From Cantharellus purpuraceus (taxonomy: Eukaryota > Basidiomycota > Agaricomycetes > Cantharellales > Hydnaceae): a stretch of 64,000 bases of DNA. The stretch lies in NCBI GenBank assembly GCA_025174535.1, contig JALBUN010000018.1, positions 815,001 to 879,000 of the forward strand, in the 5' to 3' direction. The translations under genes were made by a program, and so were the position numbers. Under the pieces are notes generated by a model that ran no database searches, had not been told where the DNA came from, and was given only the letters and a program-made list of their open reading frames with translations. Every line of letters begins with the position of its first letter. The stretch's first letter is position 1. Positions 23,608 through 34,894 of the stretch are shown here, in pieces.

Positions 23608-24134
23608 TGTTACGCACTAGGTCCGATTGGGGGTCGGAGATTGGGTCGGAGTTCGGGTCGGAGGTTGGGTTGGAGTCAGAGCACGTCATGGGGGTTGGGA
23701 TGGACTTGGCTTCAGCTTATGTGCTGCGCCCTCACTAATACCGGTGTCCGAGATTTCGGAGACAGAGTACAACTTAAAGAGTTAGGATCGGACTTAGGAA
23801 CTAGGCATGATTCAATATTCGAACTGGGGAATGAAGTCCCCAGTTGGGCAACTTAAATACATATTTTGAAATCTAATAATAATTACTCCGGTGATGGATC
23901 TCCAAGGCCGATGGCCTTACATGAGTATGTCTGAGTCCAACGGGGATGGATGTCCAGGTTCCTATGGTGATGCTGATGCATCAATCGGAACCGGAGACGG
24001 ATGGGTGGAATCAGCGGTGACAATCGGACAGGTAGATGGAGATGGTGGTTTCCAAATGGAGTATAGATTTCATATGCGCGGGGATCTGAGGGGATCAGAC
24101 GGGGATCTGGACATTAATGAATATAGTCATAACA
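23608..24134 (-). repeat. Gypsy-1 5' LTR (right arm)
   Basis: 527-bp mirror of 4150-4675, one base longer in a C run. Confidence 0.93.
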
Positions 24135-24464
24135 ATTAGCAAAGCTGCCACTATGGGACAGCAAATCACAGAGCTGGGAATGATGTTAAAATCACTCCAA
24201 GAAAGCTCTGAGCAATGCAAGTCACATCACCAACAATCAGTTTCCCAACAAGAATCTGAATCCAGAGAGTCTAGGTCTTCCCAGAGTGAGAGGATCCAAC
24301 CAAGTGATTGGTTGGATAGAGGAAATGAGATTCCCCCATTGGGGGGAATCAGAAATCCAGTAATCCCTGATTACCAATACAGATTGAGGAGGAAACTCCC
24401 CAATCTAGATCAAGGGAGCTTGATCAAGAGATTGAGCTATGGAAACAGCAAGCTGAAGCTTTGA
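24135..24464 (+). pseudogene. Unknown retroelement-like ORF, 3' part (right arm)
   Basis: Mirror of 3820-4149. Begins in the target duplication and ends with a TGA overlapping the LTR-3 fragment. Confidence 0.45.
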
Positions 24465-24682
24465 ATGGGAACTGGTTTTCCCTGAAAAGATCTTGTTTAT
24501 AGTCCTGAAATTGTATATTTTTGCTTCATGGCCTTAAAATATCAGCATATACATGCTGCTTTTTCTTGATTCAGGGTCATTCAAATATTCTCTATTTTTT
24601 CATTTTTTTTTCAGGAATTTTCCATGCATAAATGGGCTCACAAATTTATTGTCCTGCTGGGAAAAGTTTTGGACCCACATGG
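24462..24682 (+). repeat. LTR-3 fragment (right arm)
   Basis: First 221 bp of LTR-3 (TGAATGGGAACTGG...), matching 61150-61375. It ends abruptly where Copia-1 begins. Confidence 0.75.
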
Positions 24683-24836
24683 TGTTGGAATGCACTGAAG
24701 GTCCCTAAAAAGATTGGTATGGATTGGATTATTCTGTGAGGAGATATGAGTGTTTTATGTGTTACAATTTCACTTTTTTACTGAGTTTGTATTTTGGCTT
24801 ATCTAATAACACACATCTTCTCTTTTGAGCTCTACA
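24683..24836 (+). repeat. Copia-1 5' LTR
   Basis: Starts TGTTGGAATGCACTGAAGG and ends GAGCTCTACA. Confidence 0.92.
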
Positions 24837-25594
24837 GGTCACGGGCCCCAGCCTCCAGCTCTAAACAGTTGCTCAAACACACTTATATCATCAAAATCCT
24901 CTCATTCCCATTCACCTTTTCCAACCCTCTCATTCCCCATTAAACAACAACTTCAACCTCAACCACATTTCACTTTTGGACCCATTACATCCTCTCCTTT
25001 CCCCTCAGTTTCTCCCAGCAGTCATCTCTTCAGCTTTCAAAGGGTTTCAGTTTCCAGTGGTGAGAAAGGATCCCTCCTCATTGCCTAGTGTTACAAAGCC
25101 ACACCCCTGGCCTTAGTGCCCCAGTTGACTGAGGCCTCTTGTTAACCTCAGGTGCTGGAGTCTGTGATCTGCAGACTCATAACAGTTCACCTGATTTGCA
25201 GTGAGGTTGTGCCATCTCATTCTGAGTCCTGTTGTCTCTGAAGTTGCTAGGAGGTGATTGGTGCCATTTGGACCATTTTCTCTATCCCTAGGACCCCTCT
25301 GGATAACTCAGGACCGTTTTGGACCCCCCTAGGACTATTACATCTTGGATTTAGTGCTCTGCACTTAATTTTACCCTCCTGCACTTCCTGTGTGTGTATT
25401 GCCTCCCATATCTTGTCTACATAGTGTTCCCACCCTCTTTAACCATCTCATAACATTGTGAACCTATCCTATCACCTGTTCACCTGCAATCATCAAAAAC
25501 TGCATTTGAACTTGTATACACTTGTCCAAAATATACTTGTATCTCACCTAACTTGTCTAGTCATACCTATCCCTCACTGCACATATCTATAAAC
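24837..25594 (+). other. Copia-1 leader
   Basis: 758 bp between the 5' LTR and the first gag Met. No coding signal was accepted: an 87-residue open frame here has low-complexity Ser/Pro composition and no domain. Confidence 0.6.
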
Positions 25595-28500
25595 CATGTC
25601 TACAACCACCTCCACTGACAACACTCCCTCTCCTAAGTTCCCAAGTTCCCCATGCTCTCAGATTCAAATTATCATGACTGGGCATTCAACATGACTGCAA
25701 GGTTGCATTCAAAGGGCTTGTGGATGCTTGTCAATGGCAAGAAAAAGCACCCCACTGAACCTGCAGCCATGGAGAAATGGGAAATGAATCAGGAGGTAGC
25801 AGCTGGACTCATTGCGTCAACCTTGGAACAAGGGCAGCGAGTTCATGTTCAGAGATTAGAGGATGATACGGTGAAAATGTGGGAGGCTCTGCACAAGGTC
25901 CATGTTTAGAAGCAGGCAGGCACTTGTTTCAATGCCTATGACACTCTTCAATATACAAAAGGCTCCTGATGAGACACTCCAGTCACTGATTGGTCATGTC
26001 AGCTCTGCCATACAACTCTGCCAGAATCTTTGTCCATCTGATGGCTCATATACCCTGGCCAGACAGGATGAAGAACTGGTGATCATGACACTGATTAGAG
26101 CCCTTCCTGAAGAGTTTGACAGCTTCACATCTGCATTACTGCTTCAAAAGGACATTAACAAGGCCAAGGTTATTGAAGCCTTTATCACGGAGGAGAACAA
26201 CCGTCTGCATCGTTCTGTTCAATCAGCCATGCTGTCCAACAAACCACCTGTTTCAACATCCTCTAAATGGTGCAACTTCTGCCAAGCATCCACTCACAAC
26301 ACCAATGTTTGCTCTGCTCTAGCCAATGTCAAGAAGGCAAATCTGGAGCGCAGACAGACAGCTAAGCAGGAGAAGAAGCAGAAGCAGAAGGCAAAGCAGG
26401 CAGATGAATCTACCTCCTCTGTTGTTGAAGTTGCAGGATTGGCATTTACCACCACAAGCATTCCCTCTCCTCATCATGCACACCTTGTCTCTAATACCAG
26501 TTCCCTTTGGTGCACTGATTCAGGGGCTTCATTACATATGACTCTGCATTGCCATTGGTTTAAGGAACTCAAACCTCATAGAGCTCCCATTGAACTGGTG
26601 GACAATAGTGTTGTGTACTCTGAAGGGATTAGCACAGTGATGTTTCGTCCAAACTTGAACCCTATACTGTTCAGCAATGTACTTTACATTCCCAAACTTG
26701 CAAACAGCCATCTCTCCATCCTCTTCTTGACCATGCACCATCAGATTTGTGTGGAAATCATAGGAGCGGTTGTGAAATTCTACAAGTTGAGCAAACTGAT
26801 ATGTACTGCAACGGTCAAGGAGAGACTGGCATACCTGGATGGCAACACTCTCTCACACTGCACACATTGCTGCATCCAAGTCACTGGATCTACAACTCTG
26901 GCACCGTCACTTTGGGCACCTGAGGATTGATGCTGTCAAACAGCTGATCACACAGAATATGGTGGAGGGGATGGACATCACATCAGACAATCCATTCCTC
27001 AAAATCTGTGAAGCATGCATTCATGGTAAACAACACCATGATTCATTCCCCAAAAAAGCCTCTTTCAGGGCCACAGACATCCTCCAACTCATCCATTCTG
27101 ATGTTCATGGTCCATTGAAGGTGCCCACTGGACAAGGATTTAGGTACTGGATCACATTCATTGATGACAAATCTCATTTTGTGACCCTGTACTTGATCAA
27201 GACCAAAGACCAGGCATTAGATGCATTCAAGCAGTTCAAAGCACTGGTGGAGAATTAGACTGGCAAATAGATCAAAACCCTGAGAGATGATAAAGGAGGA
27301 GAGTACTCATTGCACTAATTTTCTTTCCTGACCACATCCTCTGGGATCTTCAGGCAAAAGACTGTGCCAGGAACACCACAGCAGAATGGAGTTGCAGAAC
27401 ACTACAACAGGACTCTAGAAGAAGGCATTATCTCCATGTTACATGATGCCCAACTAGGTCCTTCTCTCTAGGGAGAAGCAGTGTTAGCATTCACTCTTCT
27501 CCACAACTGCTCTCCCACATCTGCGCTATCCCATGGGACTCCATATGAAGCCTGGCATGGCCACAAGCTGTCTGTTGAACATTTCAGGGTATTTGGTTCC
27601 ACTGCATTTGTCCATGTCCCCAAATCCAAAAGGCACCACCTTGAATCACACTCTACCAAGTGCGTCATGATTGGATATGAACATGGGACTAAGGCATGGT
27701 GACTGTGGGATCCAGCTAAAAGAAGGGTATTGATCAGCAGGGATGTCATTTTTGATGAATCTGGCCACTCACACACATCCACCATGCACAATCCACCACA
27801 ACAACTTGTACAACTTCCTGATGATGTGCCCATTCACCAGACCACTACTTTACCTCCAGCTATTCCTCCAGCTACTCCCTCTTTACCACTATTGCCAGAC
27901 ACTGCAACAGCATCCCCTCCACCATCCCCATCCCCACCTCTACCACCTGACCCTCCTCCAAGGCATTCAGCACACATACACATCCCTCCCCAACCATGGT
28001 GGCTTGTCCCAAATGCTGCCCAGTACAGGAATCCTCCACCTGAGTCACAGGAGAGAGATGATCCAACTGATGGGATGGATGACGTCCAGAATGAGGGGGT
28101 GGAACAGGCTGAATCTGCCATACCATCTGTCCGACATCCACTTGAGGAACTTGTCAACCTCAGCACCACTCCTGACCTCCCTGAACCATCCACTTATCAG
28201 GAGGCCATGTCTAGAGTTGATGCACCATGGTGGAGAGAGTCCTGCAATGAAGAATATCAGTTGCTTATGGACAACAATGTTTGGATGGTGGTGGATCTCC
28301 CTGCAGGCAAGAAGACTATGGGCTCCAAATGGGTATTCAAACTTAAGAAGAACCCTGACGGATCCATTGAGCGTTTCAGATCTAGAGTGGTTGCAATAGG
28401 ATACACACAGAAGGTAGGAATTGACTTCATGGAAACATTTGCCTCTGTTGTGAGATTCAACATGCTCAGAGTGCTCCTGGCCCTTGCTGCCCTTGAGGAT

Positions 28501-29729
28501 CTGGAATTGGATCAAGTTGATTTCAAATCTGCCTATTTGAATGGCAATATTGAAGAGGAGGTCTACATGGAACTTCCAGATGGATACAGGCAAGGAGACA
28601 AGGTTGGGAGACTAAACAAGGCCATCTATGGAACCAGGCAAGGGGGAAACAGGTGGCATGCCAAACTGGATCAAGCCTTCCATAACATGGGATTCACCAG
28701 ATCCAAGGTGGACAGCTGCCTTTACCTCCATCCAAGGACCCATCAAAGTCTACATCCCTGTTTATGTTGATGATCAGCTTATAGCATGCAACAGTTGCAC
28801 CTATCTTGACAAAGTAAAGCTTGAGCTGTTGCAACACTTCAAAATGAAGGACATGGGACCTGCCAGGTACATTGTTGGTCTGGAAAGCCACAGGGACAGG
28901 AGAAAGAGGACATTGGACATTAATCAGCACAAGTATGCACTGGATGTTTTGAAGCGGTTCAACATGGAGAATTGCAAACCAGTGTTGACTCCTCTTGATC
29001 CAGGCTGTCATCTCTCCAAGGATCTCTGTCCACAGTCAAAGGAGGACGTTGAGGCCATGAGAGGTGTTCCATACCTTGCCGCTGTTGGGAGCCTGAATTA
29101 CCTTGCAATTGGAACCAGACCAGACATTGCACATGCAGTTGGTGAACTTTGCCAATTCAACTCAAATCCTGGTTTGGGTCATTGGAAGGTGGTTCAGCAT
29201 GTGCTCAAATATCTAAAAGGGACTGCTGAACTGGGATGACATATGGACCTCCAGACTCTGGCTCCCAAGCAATGCTCCAGGCCTGCTGCAATGCCAACTA
29301 TGCAGGGGATGAGGACAGGAGATGGTTAACAACTGGATATGCCTTCTTCATTGGTGGAGCAGCAGTCAGTTGGAGCAGCAAATGGCACAGTGGCAACATC
29401 CTCATCTGATGCTGAATACATGTCAGCTAACTTTGCAGGATGTGAAGCCATGTGGTTGAAACAGTTGCTAACTGAACTTGGTTACCACCTTCCTCCAGTC
29501 ATGCTTTATTGTGACAGCCAACCTGCCATTGGGGTATCCAACAACCCTGAACACCACTCCAGGATGAAGCACATAGAGGGAAAAGGTGGAAAGGAGATTG
29601 CTGAAACACCAGTTTGTGCCGATGAATGAGATGGTAGCTGATGTGCCAACCAAGAGTCTGGTGTGTGCCAAGCATGTGAAGTTCAGAGATGGATTAGGGA
29701 TTGGTAGGATTGAAGGGATGCTTCATTGA
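25595..29729 (+). pseudogene. gag-pol: Copia-1 gag-pol polyprotein relic
   Basis: Order: Gag (from 25595), CCHC knuckle near 26270, protease CTDSGAS near 26512, GAG-pre-integrase HHCC (26890-27020), integrase DDE core (IHSDVHGPL, LRDDKGGEYS, QQNGVAEHYN), reverse transcriptase 28180-28890 with VYVDDQL, and RNase H 29000-29729. Lesions are frame breaks near 25645, 25905, 26900, 28740 and 29240, and stops at 27256, 27268, 27317, 27469 and 27700. The tail ends at TGA 29727-29729, just before the 3' LTR. A full element would code for about 1,350 residues. Confidence 0.92.
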
Positions 29730-29736
29730 GGGGATG

Positions 29737-29889
29737 TGTTGGAATGCACTGAAGGTCCCTAGAAAGATTGGTATGAATTGGATTATTCCATGAGGAGATA
29801 TGAGTGTTTATGTGTTACAATTTTGCTTTTTTGCTGAGTTTGTATTTTGGCTTATCTAATAACACACATCTTCACTTTTGAGCTCTACA
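29737..29889 (+). repeat. Copia-1 3' LTR
   Basis: 153 bp matching 24683-24836. Confidence 0.92.
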
Positions 29890-30395
29890 AACTCGGACCT
29901 GTTTGCGCAGGTCCAAGAACTTGAAGGACTTCTTGACAATGAAAAGTCCAAAGTAACTTGTCTTGAATGCTTGAGTACACTAGGGTGCATTGTGGGGATT
30001 GGGGTGGGTTGTGGGGATCAGGGTGTTATGAAGTTGGGTTGTATTTCCCAACCACCACAGCAGTTTGATCCAGACATACCTTGTGGAACTCAGTCTAAGA
30101 AGGGAGGTAGTGTCAGAGCATGGGTCAGAGTACAGGCTATGCACAGGCCATATGATGAGTAAGGAGGTCTCAGATGTTATAGGGGCTCTATTTGTATATA
30201 TATTAGTAGGGCATTGCCTCACATTCCTCACAGAACCAATGCCAGTGAAAAAACCATTTATTGTGTTTGTTCTTATTAACTATCACAGATAGCCTGAAAT
30301 TATAACCCTTTTCCCCCCTTTAACTTGAGCAGAACTTGGTAATCACCTGATTACAAGGTTACTGGCTCATCTATATCACCCAGCATTTAATCAAC
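29890..30395. other. Unassigned stretch
   Basis: Begins immediately after Copia-1. A 95-residue open frame (29878-30162) starts inside the LTR and shows a short heptad-like segment (FAQVQELEGLLDNEKSK). It may be a fragment of a host or transposon coiled-coil protein. No family recognised. Confidence 0.3.
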
Positions 30396-30901
30396 AATTA
30401 ATCAGCGCACATCCCATGTCCTTCTTTGGTCTGTGGATATCAGAGCAAAAGGCAGAACTGATATTATTGTCAAAGAATATAATTATGTGATTGCAACACA
30501 CTCGGAGCATTGGTAACCACCTATGGTGCCCATGGAGGTTAAGGCCTAAATATAATTCACAAGTGATATTCATAAGTGATATGTCAAATGTGAATATGTA
30601 AAAAGTCAGATTACTCAGCATAATAAGTGTATGGTTTATTTACATGGAAGTTGTGGAAGATGTGAGAGCCATCATGCTCAGGTATGCTGATGTGGAGTGT
30701 TGAAAGGAGCCAGGAGCTGACAAGCCAGATGAGGTGTCTAAATGGATTTGAGGTGGGGCACCCAGGCAAAATGCTTATTATGCTGAGTAATCTGACTTTT
30801 TACATATTCACATTCAACATATCACTTATGAATATCACTTGTGAATTGTATTTAGGCCTTGGCACTGTACCACCACGGCAGTCGGCCATCCCCTCTTCAT
30901 A
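30396..30901. repeat. Dispersed repeat X, copy 1, with inserted hairpin
   Basis: 30396-30530 and 30868-30901 are the inverted equivalent of 60013-60175, which is continuous there. In this copy a hairpin element (30541-30860) sits between the two parts. Probably a non-autonomous DNA element; no coding capacity. Confidence 0.6.
30541..30860. mobile_element. MITE-like hairpin, 87-bp terminal inverted repeats
   Basis: Arms 30541-30627 (AAGGCCTAAA...TAATAAG) and 30774-30860 are near-perfect reverse complements around a 146-bp centre. The comparison with copy 2 of repeat X at 60 kb shows this block is an insertion. Confidence 0.7.
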
Positions 30902-31408
30902 TAATACACCACTGTAAGGAGAATCCCTAAATTGTGCTTCTTTGAACTTGAGCACTCTTCCTGTCACCGGGACAGCCAGACACTGTAAAGAAAATATTGT
31001 TTCATCAGAGACAAGTTAAAAACACTGAAGGAGGCTGCTAATAGAGTACCTCCTACATTCAAGACCAAGCTCATGATGGTGTGCTTGGCCCCAGTATCAT
31101 CGATATCACATGCTATGGCAGGCAAATCATTGCCTGCCATTATGCCATCACAGCCCATGGCATCATCATCACAGGAAACGATTGATCTCACCAAAGAGGA
31201 CAATTGCCCAAGCAAATTGCCTTGGATTGATCCTTGAGGGTTTGAGGGTCAAGATTGGGATGACACTGACCCAATCTGGGAGGGATACGACCATGATCGT
31301 GGTCTCCTCCTGGCTAGCATCCCCAAGGGTGCTAAGCAACTGGGAAAACCCAAAGAGTTTGCCCTATCAGAAATCAAAGCTGAGATTGATCAGCTTTGAA
31401 AGGAATAT

Positions 31409-31946
31409 ATGGCTGATGATGCCAGTCATACCTTTAAAGGCCCAGCATTGAACACACTGGAGGAAGCCCAGCGTACAAATTATCGCAAATGCTGGGACAA
31501 TTTTGGGCATGCTCTCAAGCATGCCAATGTGGGAAAATCATTCCCCAAATGGGCACCATGGTTCATGACTGTAGCTGACCCCCACCATCTGACAGGAGTC
31601 AGATGGTACTATGAACTTGTCCAATGTGGACATCTGGATGTGGCTACAAAAGGCCACTCCCAAGAAGGGTTCTTCTGTATTTAAGAAGAACCTCTGGATC
31701 ATGTTCCAGAATCCCAGCCACTGGGGATTATTGACTAGTGGTCAAAAGTTCTCACCAACTCTTGGTGACACCTTTCACACTATAGTCACTGGAGTGTATG
31801 ATTGGGAGAATCGCTCCCCCAAAGAACATACTGAATTAGAGCTTGCACTCTGGTTTGGACAATTGGGAGGCATCACCCCCAATTGCACTGCTATATTAGA
31901 GGAGTTTGCTAAATGCATTGCCAGCATTCAACCAGCCTGGATTTAG
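31409..31946 (+). pseudogene. Unrecognised coding relic
   Basis: Two overlapping open frames (31409-31684 and 31611-31946) join with one frame change near 31650. The result has Trp-rich non-repetitive composition (FPKWAPWFMTVADPHHLTG, LALWFGQLGGITPNC), which looks like real protein rather than chance. The first frame has no clear start. No family recognised. It ends 55 bp before a solo LTR. Confidence 0.4.
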
Positions 31947-32001
31947 AACATAGAGTGTAGAGCATAGACTTAGAGCATACTCTTTGACTTTAGAGTGTTA
32001 A

Positions 32002-32343
32002 TGTGAGGGCTATACTGAATGATGGGGCCACAACAACAAGATACTCAATAGATGAGAGCTAATAAGAGATAATGTCAGCTGGTACAGCGGATATCCTCAG
32101 TCTATACACTTATCACTGATAAATACATGGGACTTACCTGGTACAGTGGATATCCTCAGAGATCAAGCTGAGAAAACTGTACTGCACCAGGCAAGGTTTT
32201 TATACTAGATGACACAAGGAATAGGGGAACCAAGATAGGGGAACAATAGAGGAGAGATAGGAGAGCGCACCCTGTCAGGCTGTGCTGATAGGGGTGATAA
32301 GAAAGGTACTAAAAATAGAAACTGAGTCATATGAACCCTGACA
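32002..32343 (-). repeat. LTR-2 solo copy a
   Basis: 342 bp, TGTCAGGGTT...GCCCTCACA in minus orientation, with exact target duplication GTTAA (31997-32001 and 32344-32348). It contains the 59-bp intron-like block (32079-32137). Confidence 0.92.
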
Positions 32344-33124
32344 GTTAACTGAAAACTTGTTGATTGACTCCAAAGATAAAAACTAGCACCCTTTTATATA
32401 CAAATCCCCAGGGCACAATGACTCAATATGAGAAGCAAATGATGTGATATGATGCAAGAAATGCTGATCAAGCCTGCTGATAAAGCATGTGAAGTTGAAC
32501 TACTAATGGGGAAATCATGGAGAAATAAAATGACAGATAGAGGTAATCTTTGTAAGAATGAGTAATAAAAGAACCAAAAAACAAGGATGAGTAAAGCATG
32601 TATGAATGAATTAAAAGATGAAACAGGGGTGAGTCATATAAAAGAACAATAGAAACATCCACTAAGACCATCTTTCCTATGGTTTCAAAGGTGAGTTAAC
32701 CCTGAGTCACATGAGGACTTCAGTCAGCAACAACAATAAATACTCCTTATGGTTTTGGTGATCCATCTCCAGTGCAATGTATTATTAGAAGTGATGTTGA
32801 AGAGAGGAATAGAATTGGAAGCCATGTGAATGATGATAGAAGGATTAGTGTGAATAGTAAACTGATAATAATTGATGGCAATGAAACATGAGTGACAATC
32901 AATGACTGGAAATAGAGAATGAGACTGAGAGGGAGTTGCAGTGCTAATAAATGTTTGATACAAAAGACACTGGTGGAGTTCAACTGTCAAGGTGGTTCAA
33001 TATATGTTCTTGATGTGTCCTGGCTTGTCTGCAGAGTGAGTCCACAAAGTCAAATAGCTGGAGGCACACAGTACTACAGGAAGACTTCCAAACCCTTGTA
33101 ATACTCCCCTGACATTAAGTCCTC
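32344..33124. other. Unassigned stretch
   Basis: No convincing gene. Open frames on the minus strand (32724-32990) are hydrophobic low-complexity readings of AT-rich DNA. Confidence 0.4.
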
Positions 33125-33946
33125 TTAGCTGGTCCACTTGGAAAAGTGGGTGTCGGTGACTTCCTCCTCAAGGCCAAAGTGGGAGATGATGTCATGTTTT
33201 GCAGGGCATATGTTCCAGAGGGTCCAGACCACTATGAAACAAAATTCAGCCCAGGGACACCTCCTTCCATCTACAATGCTATGGTGAGTTTCAGAAGCCT
33301 CCCTCTGGCCAGTGTGGTCTTGAGGGAAGCCACAGAAATAGCAGTAAGTGGACTTCTCAAACCAGAAGTTCCTCTTGAAAGCTGACCAACCATGGGAGGG
33401 GAGCTGCTCTGCTAGATAGGCCTTTGGGCATTTTGTGAAGTGGCTGTGAGACTTGAGAGCTCCCCTGCTAGCAAAGCACTGGGGGCATTTGTGGGCCAGC
33501 ATGGGGAGGAAGACATTCAATCTTGCAGACTTGATGAGATATGCATGGAAGGTGTCTTCCATCAGCTGCTTTCTGTGCTTGATAGAGCTGCCAGGTAAGT
33601 CTGTCATCTTAGCAGGTGCAGATGCCCAGTAGGCTGGGGTGAAGGAGCACTCTCTGCTCTGGGGGGTGTTGGGTCTGGGGGAAGTGGATGCCCAGGCTCT
33701 GGCCTGTGGGAGTGAAGGGGCAGATAGAGAGGCAGACCAACCAGCCAGGGTGGTGGCTTGATCTATGGTGCTGGCCATGAATGAAGTCAAGGTGAGGCTG
33801 CCATACAGCCTGTCATTGCTGTCTAGAGGTTGCTTGGTGGCATCAGCCTTTTCCCCTTCTGACTCTGACACCAAAGCAGTAGCTGGCCTAAAGCAGGCAT
33901 CGGGGGTGGATGCAGAATGTCTCATGGCTTGTTGAATGGTGAGAGC
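33125..33946 (-). pseudogene. Zinc-finger-like C-terminal exon of the helicase relic
   Basis: A 266-residue open frame that stays open upstream to the LTR-4 edge at 33947, so it is truncated there. The first half is Ser/Pro/Ala-rich and disordered. The second half has a C2H2-like motif (HKCPQCFASRGALKSHSHF) and further Cys pairs. Confidence 0.5.
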
Positions 33947-34460
33947 TGTTGAAAAAATTTCGCCTTGCTGGGGGTGTGTGGAGAGTAGATTTCGAATAGA
34001 GACAGAGGGAGTGATGGGAGCTGGATGTATGCATAATCAAATTGAAGATATACTTGAGTAGTATCTTACTACGAAGTTTGATGGGATTTGGTGTGATCTT
34101 CGTCTAGATATTGACAATTTAAGCAGGGATCAGGAGCAGATGACTCGAACGAGAGTAAATGCTTAATAGAAAATCAACCAGTGGAGCTTAGACTTCGCAA
34201 ACTGGGATTAGAATATATGTTGCAATACTCTGGAAGAGTATGCAAAAGATTGTAGAAATACGCGTTCGTTCTGGAGTTATTCCAGAAACGAATAGTTCAG
34301 ACACAGTCAACAAAAACAAGTGAGAGTAAAATTCTCTAGTCCATTGCATATCTATCTAGGCGTGTTTTATACAAGATATGCATGCTAATAACTCGTGATA
34401 AAAGTTCTGTGTCATTTGAAACATGGGAAAGAAACCTGTGATAAAAATGAAATGGGGGGT
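33947..34460 (+). repeat. LTR-4 copy
   Basis: Begins TGTTGAAAAAATTTCGCC. About 510 bp match 12833-13341 inverted. The right end is not resolved and could extend to GGAGCTTACA at about 34540. It interrupts the zinc-finger ORF. Confidence 0.65.
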
Positions 34461-34894
34461 GGAGCCAATAGGGAAAAAATGACGAAATAAAATATAAAAG
34501 AAATATAGGAGAATGTTCTGATGTCTGTGGAGCTTACAGGGGCTTCTCCTCTTCCCTCCTAACCATTTCCCTTCGCTTTCCTACCTCCCCCTCAACCTCC
34601 TGAGCCTCCTATGTGCTCCTATTCCTCCTATCCCCTCTGTTCCCCCTCTGTTCCCTAGAAGTCCGGTCTTCCAAATAACAAGAGCCACCTCTGCATTGGG
34701 TTTGCAGATGTCACATAGGTTACAGCCTGGCACTTGGGCACAGGTTTTTGACCTCTTTATGCCATCCATAGTGTTTTAAATGATCTTTCTCCTGCAAATC
34801 TGGGTGAAAGAGACATGTGTATGAAAAGCTGGATGCAGGTGGGATCCTATGGGCTGGTGAGTTGGCTCCCATTCACCATGACATGTGTGAATTC
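34461..34894. other. Unassigned stretch
   Basis: Contains a pyrimidine-rich tract (34540-34660) and a 62-residue minus-strand frame with Cys pairs (CNLCDICKPN, near 34720). That frame resembles the antisense-gene Cys cluster only superficially. No call made. Confidence 0.3.

Larger units (their letters stand above)
16243..24134 (-). mobile_element. Gypsy-1 chromovirus, complete copy (right arm)
   Basis: Mirror of 4150-12045. LTRs are 16243-16769 and 23608-24134. Target duplication ATTAG lies at 16238-16242 and 24135-24139. It shares all major lesions with the left copy and adds its own: a 2-bp deletion in the integrase near 19840, and a stop plus a frameshift in the antisense gene. Confidence 0.95.
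15456..28283. repeat. Right arm of giant inverted repeat
   Basis: Reverse complement of 1-12832, with small indels and scattered substitutions, some at CpG. It probably continues beyond 28283, but the partner lies left of the window. Confidence 0.97.
24683..29889 (+). mobile_element. Copia-1, complete copy
   Basis: Ty1/Copia element with a 154-bp 5' LTR (24683-24836) and a 153-bp 3' LTR (29737-29889) that are similar but not identical. A purine-rich tract precedes the 3' LTR. The flanks CATGG and AACTC differ, so there is no target duplication and one side has probably rearranged since insertion. CpG is rare throughout. Confidence 0.92.

Noticed and set aside
24837..25088. Short Ser/Pro open frame in the Copia-1 leader
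   Set aside because: Low-complexity, lies between LTR and gag, no domain or conservation evidence.
1..28283. Palindrome as a pure assembly artefact
   Set aside because: The arms differ by indels, stops and substitutions, and the spacer is continuous with the right arm only. Not excluded without reads, but less likely.
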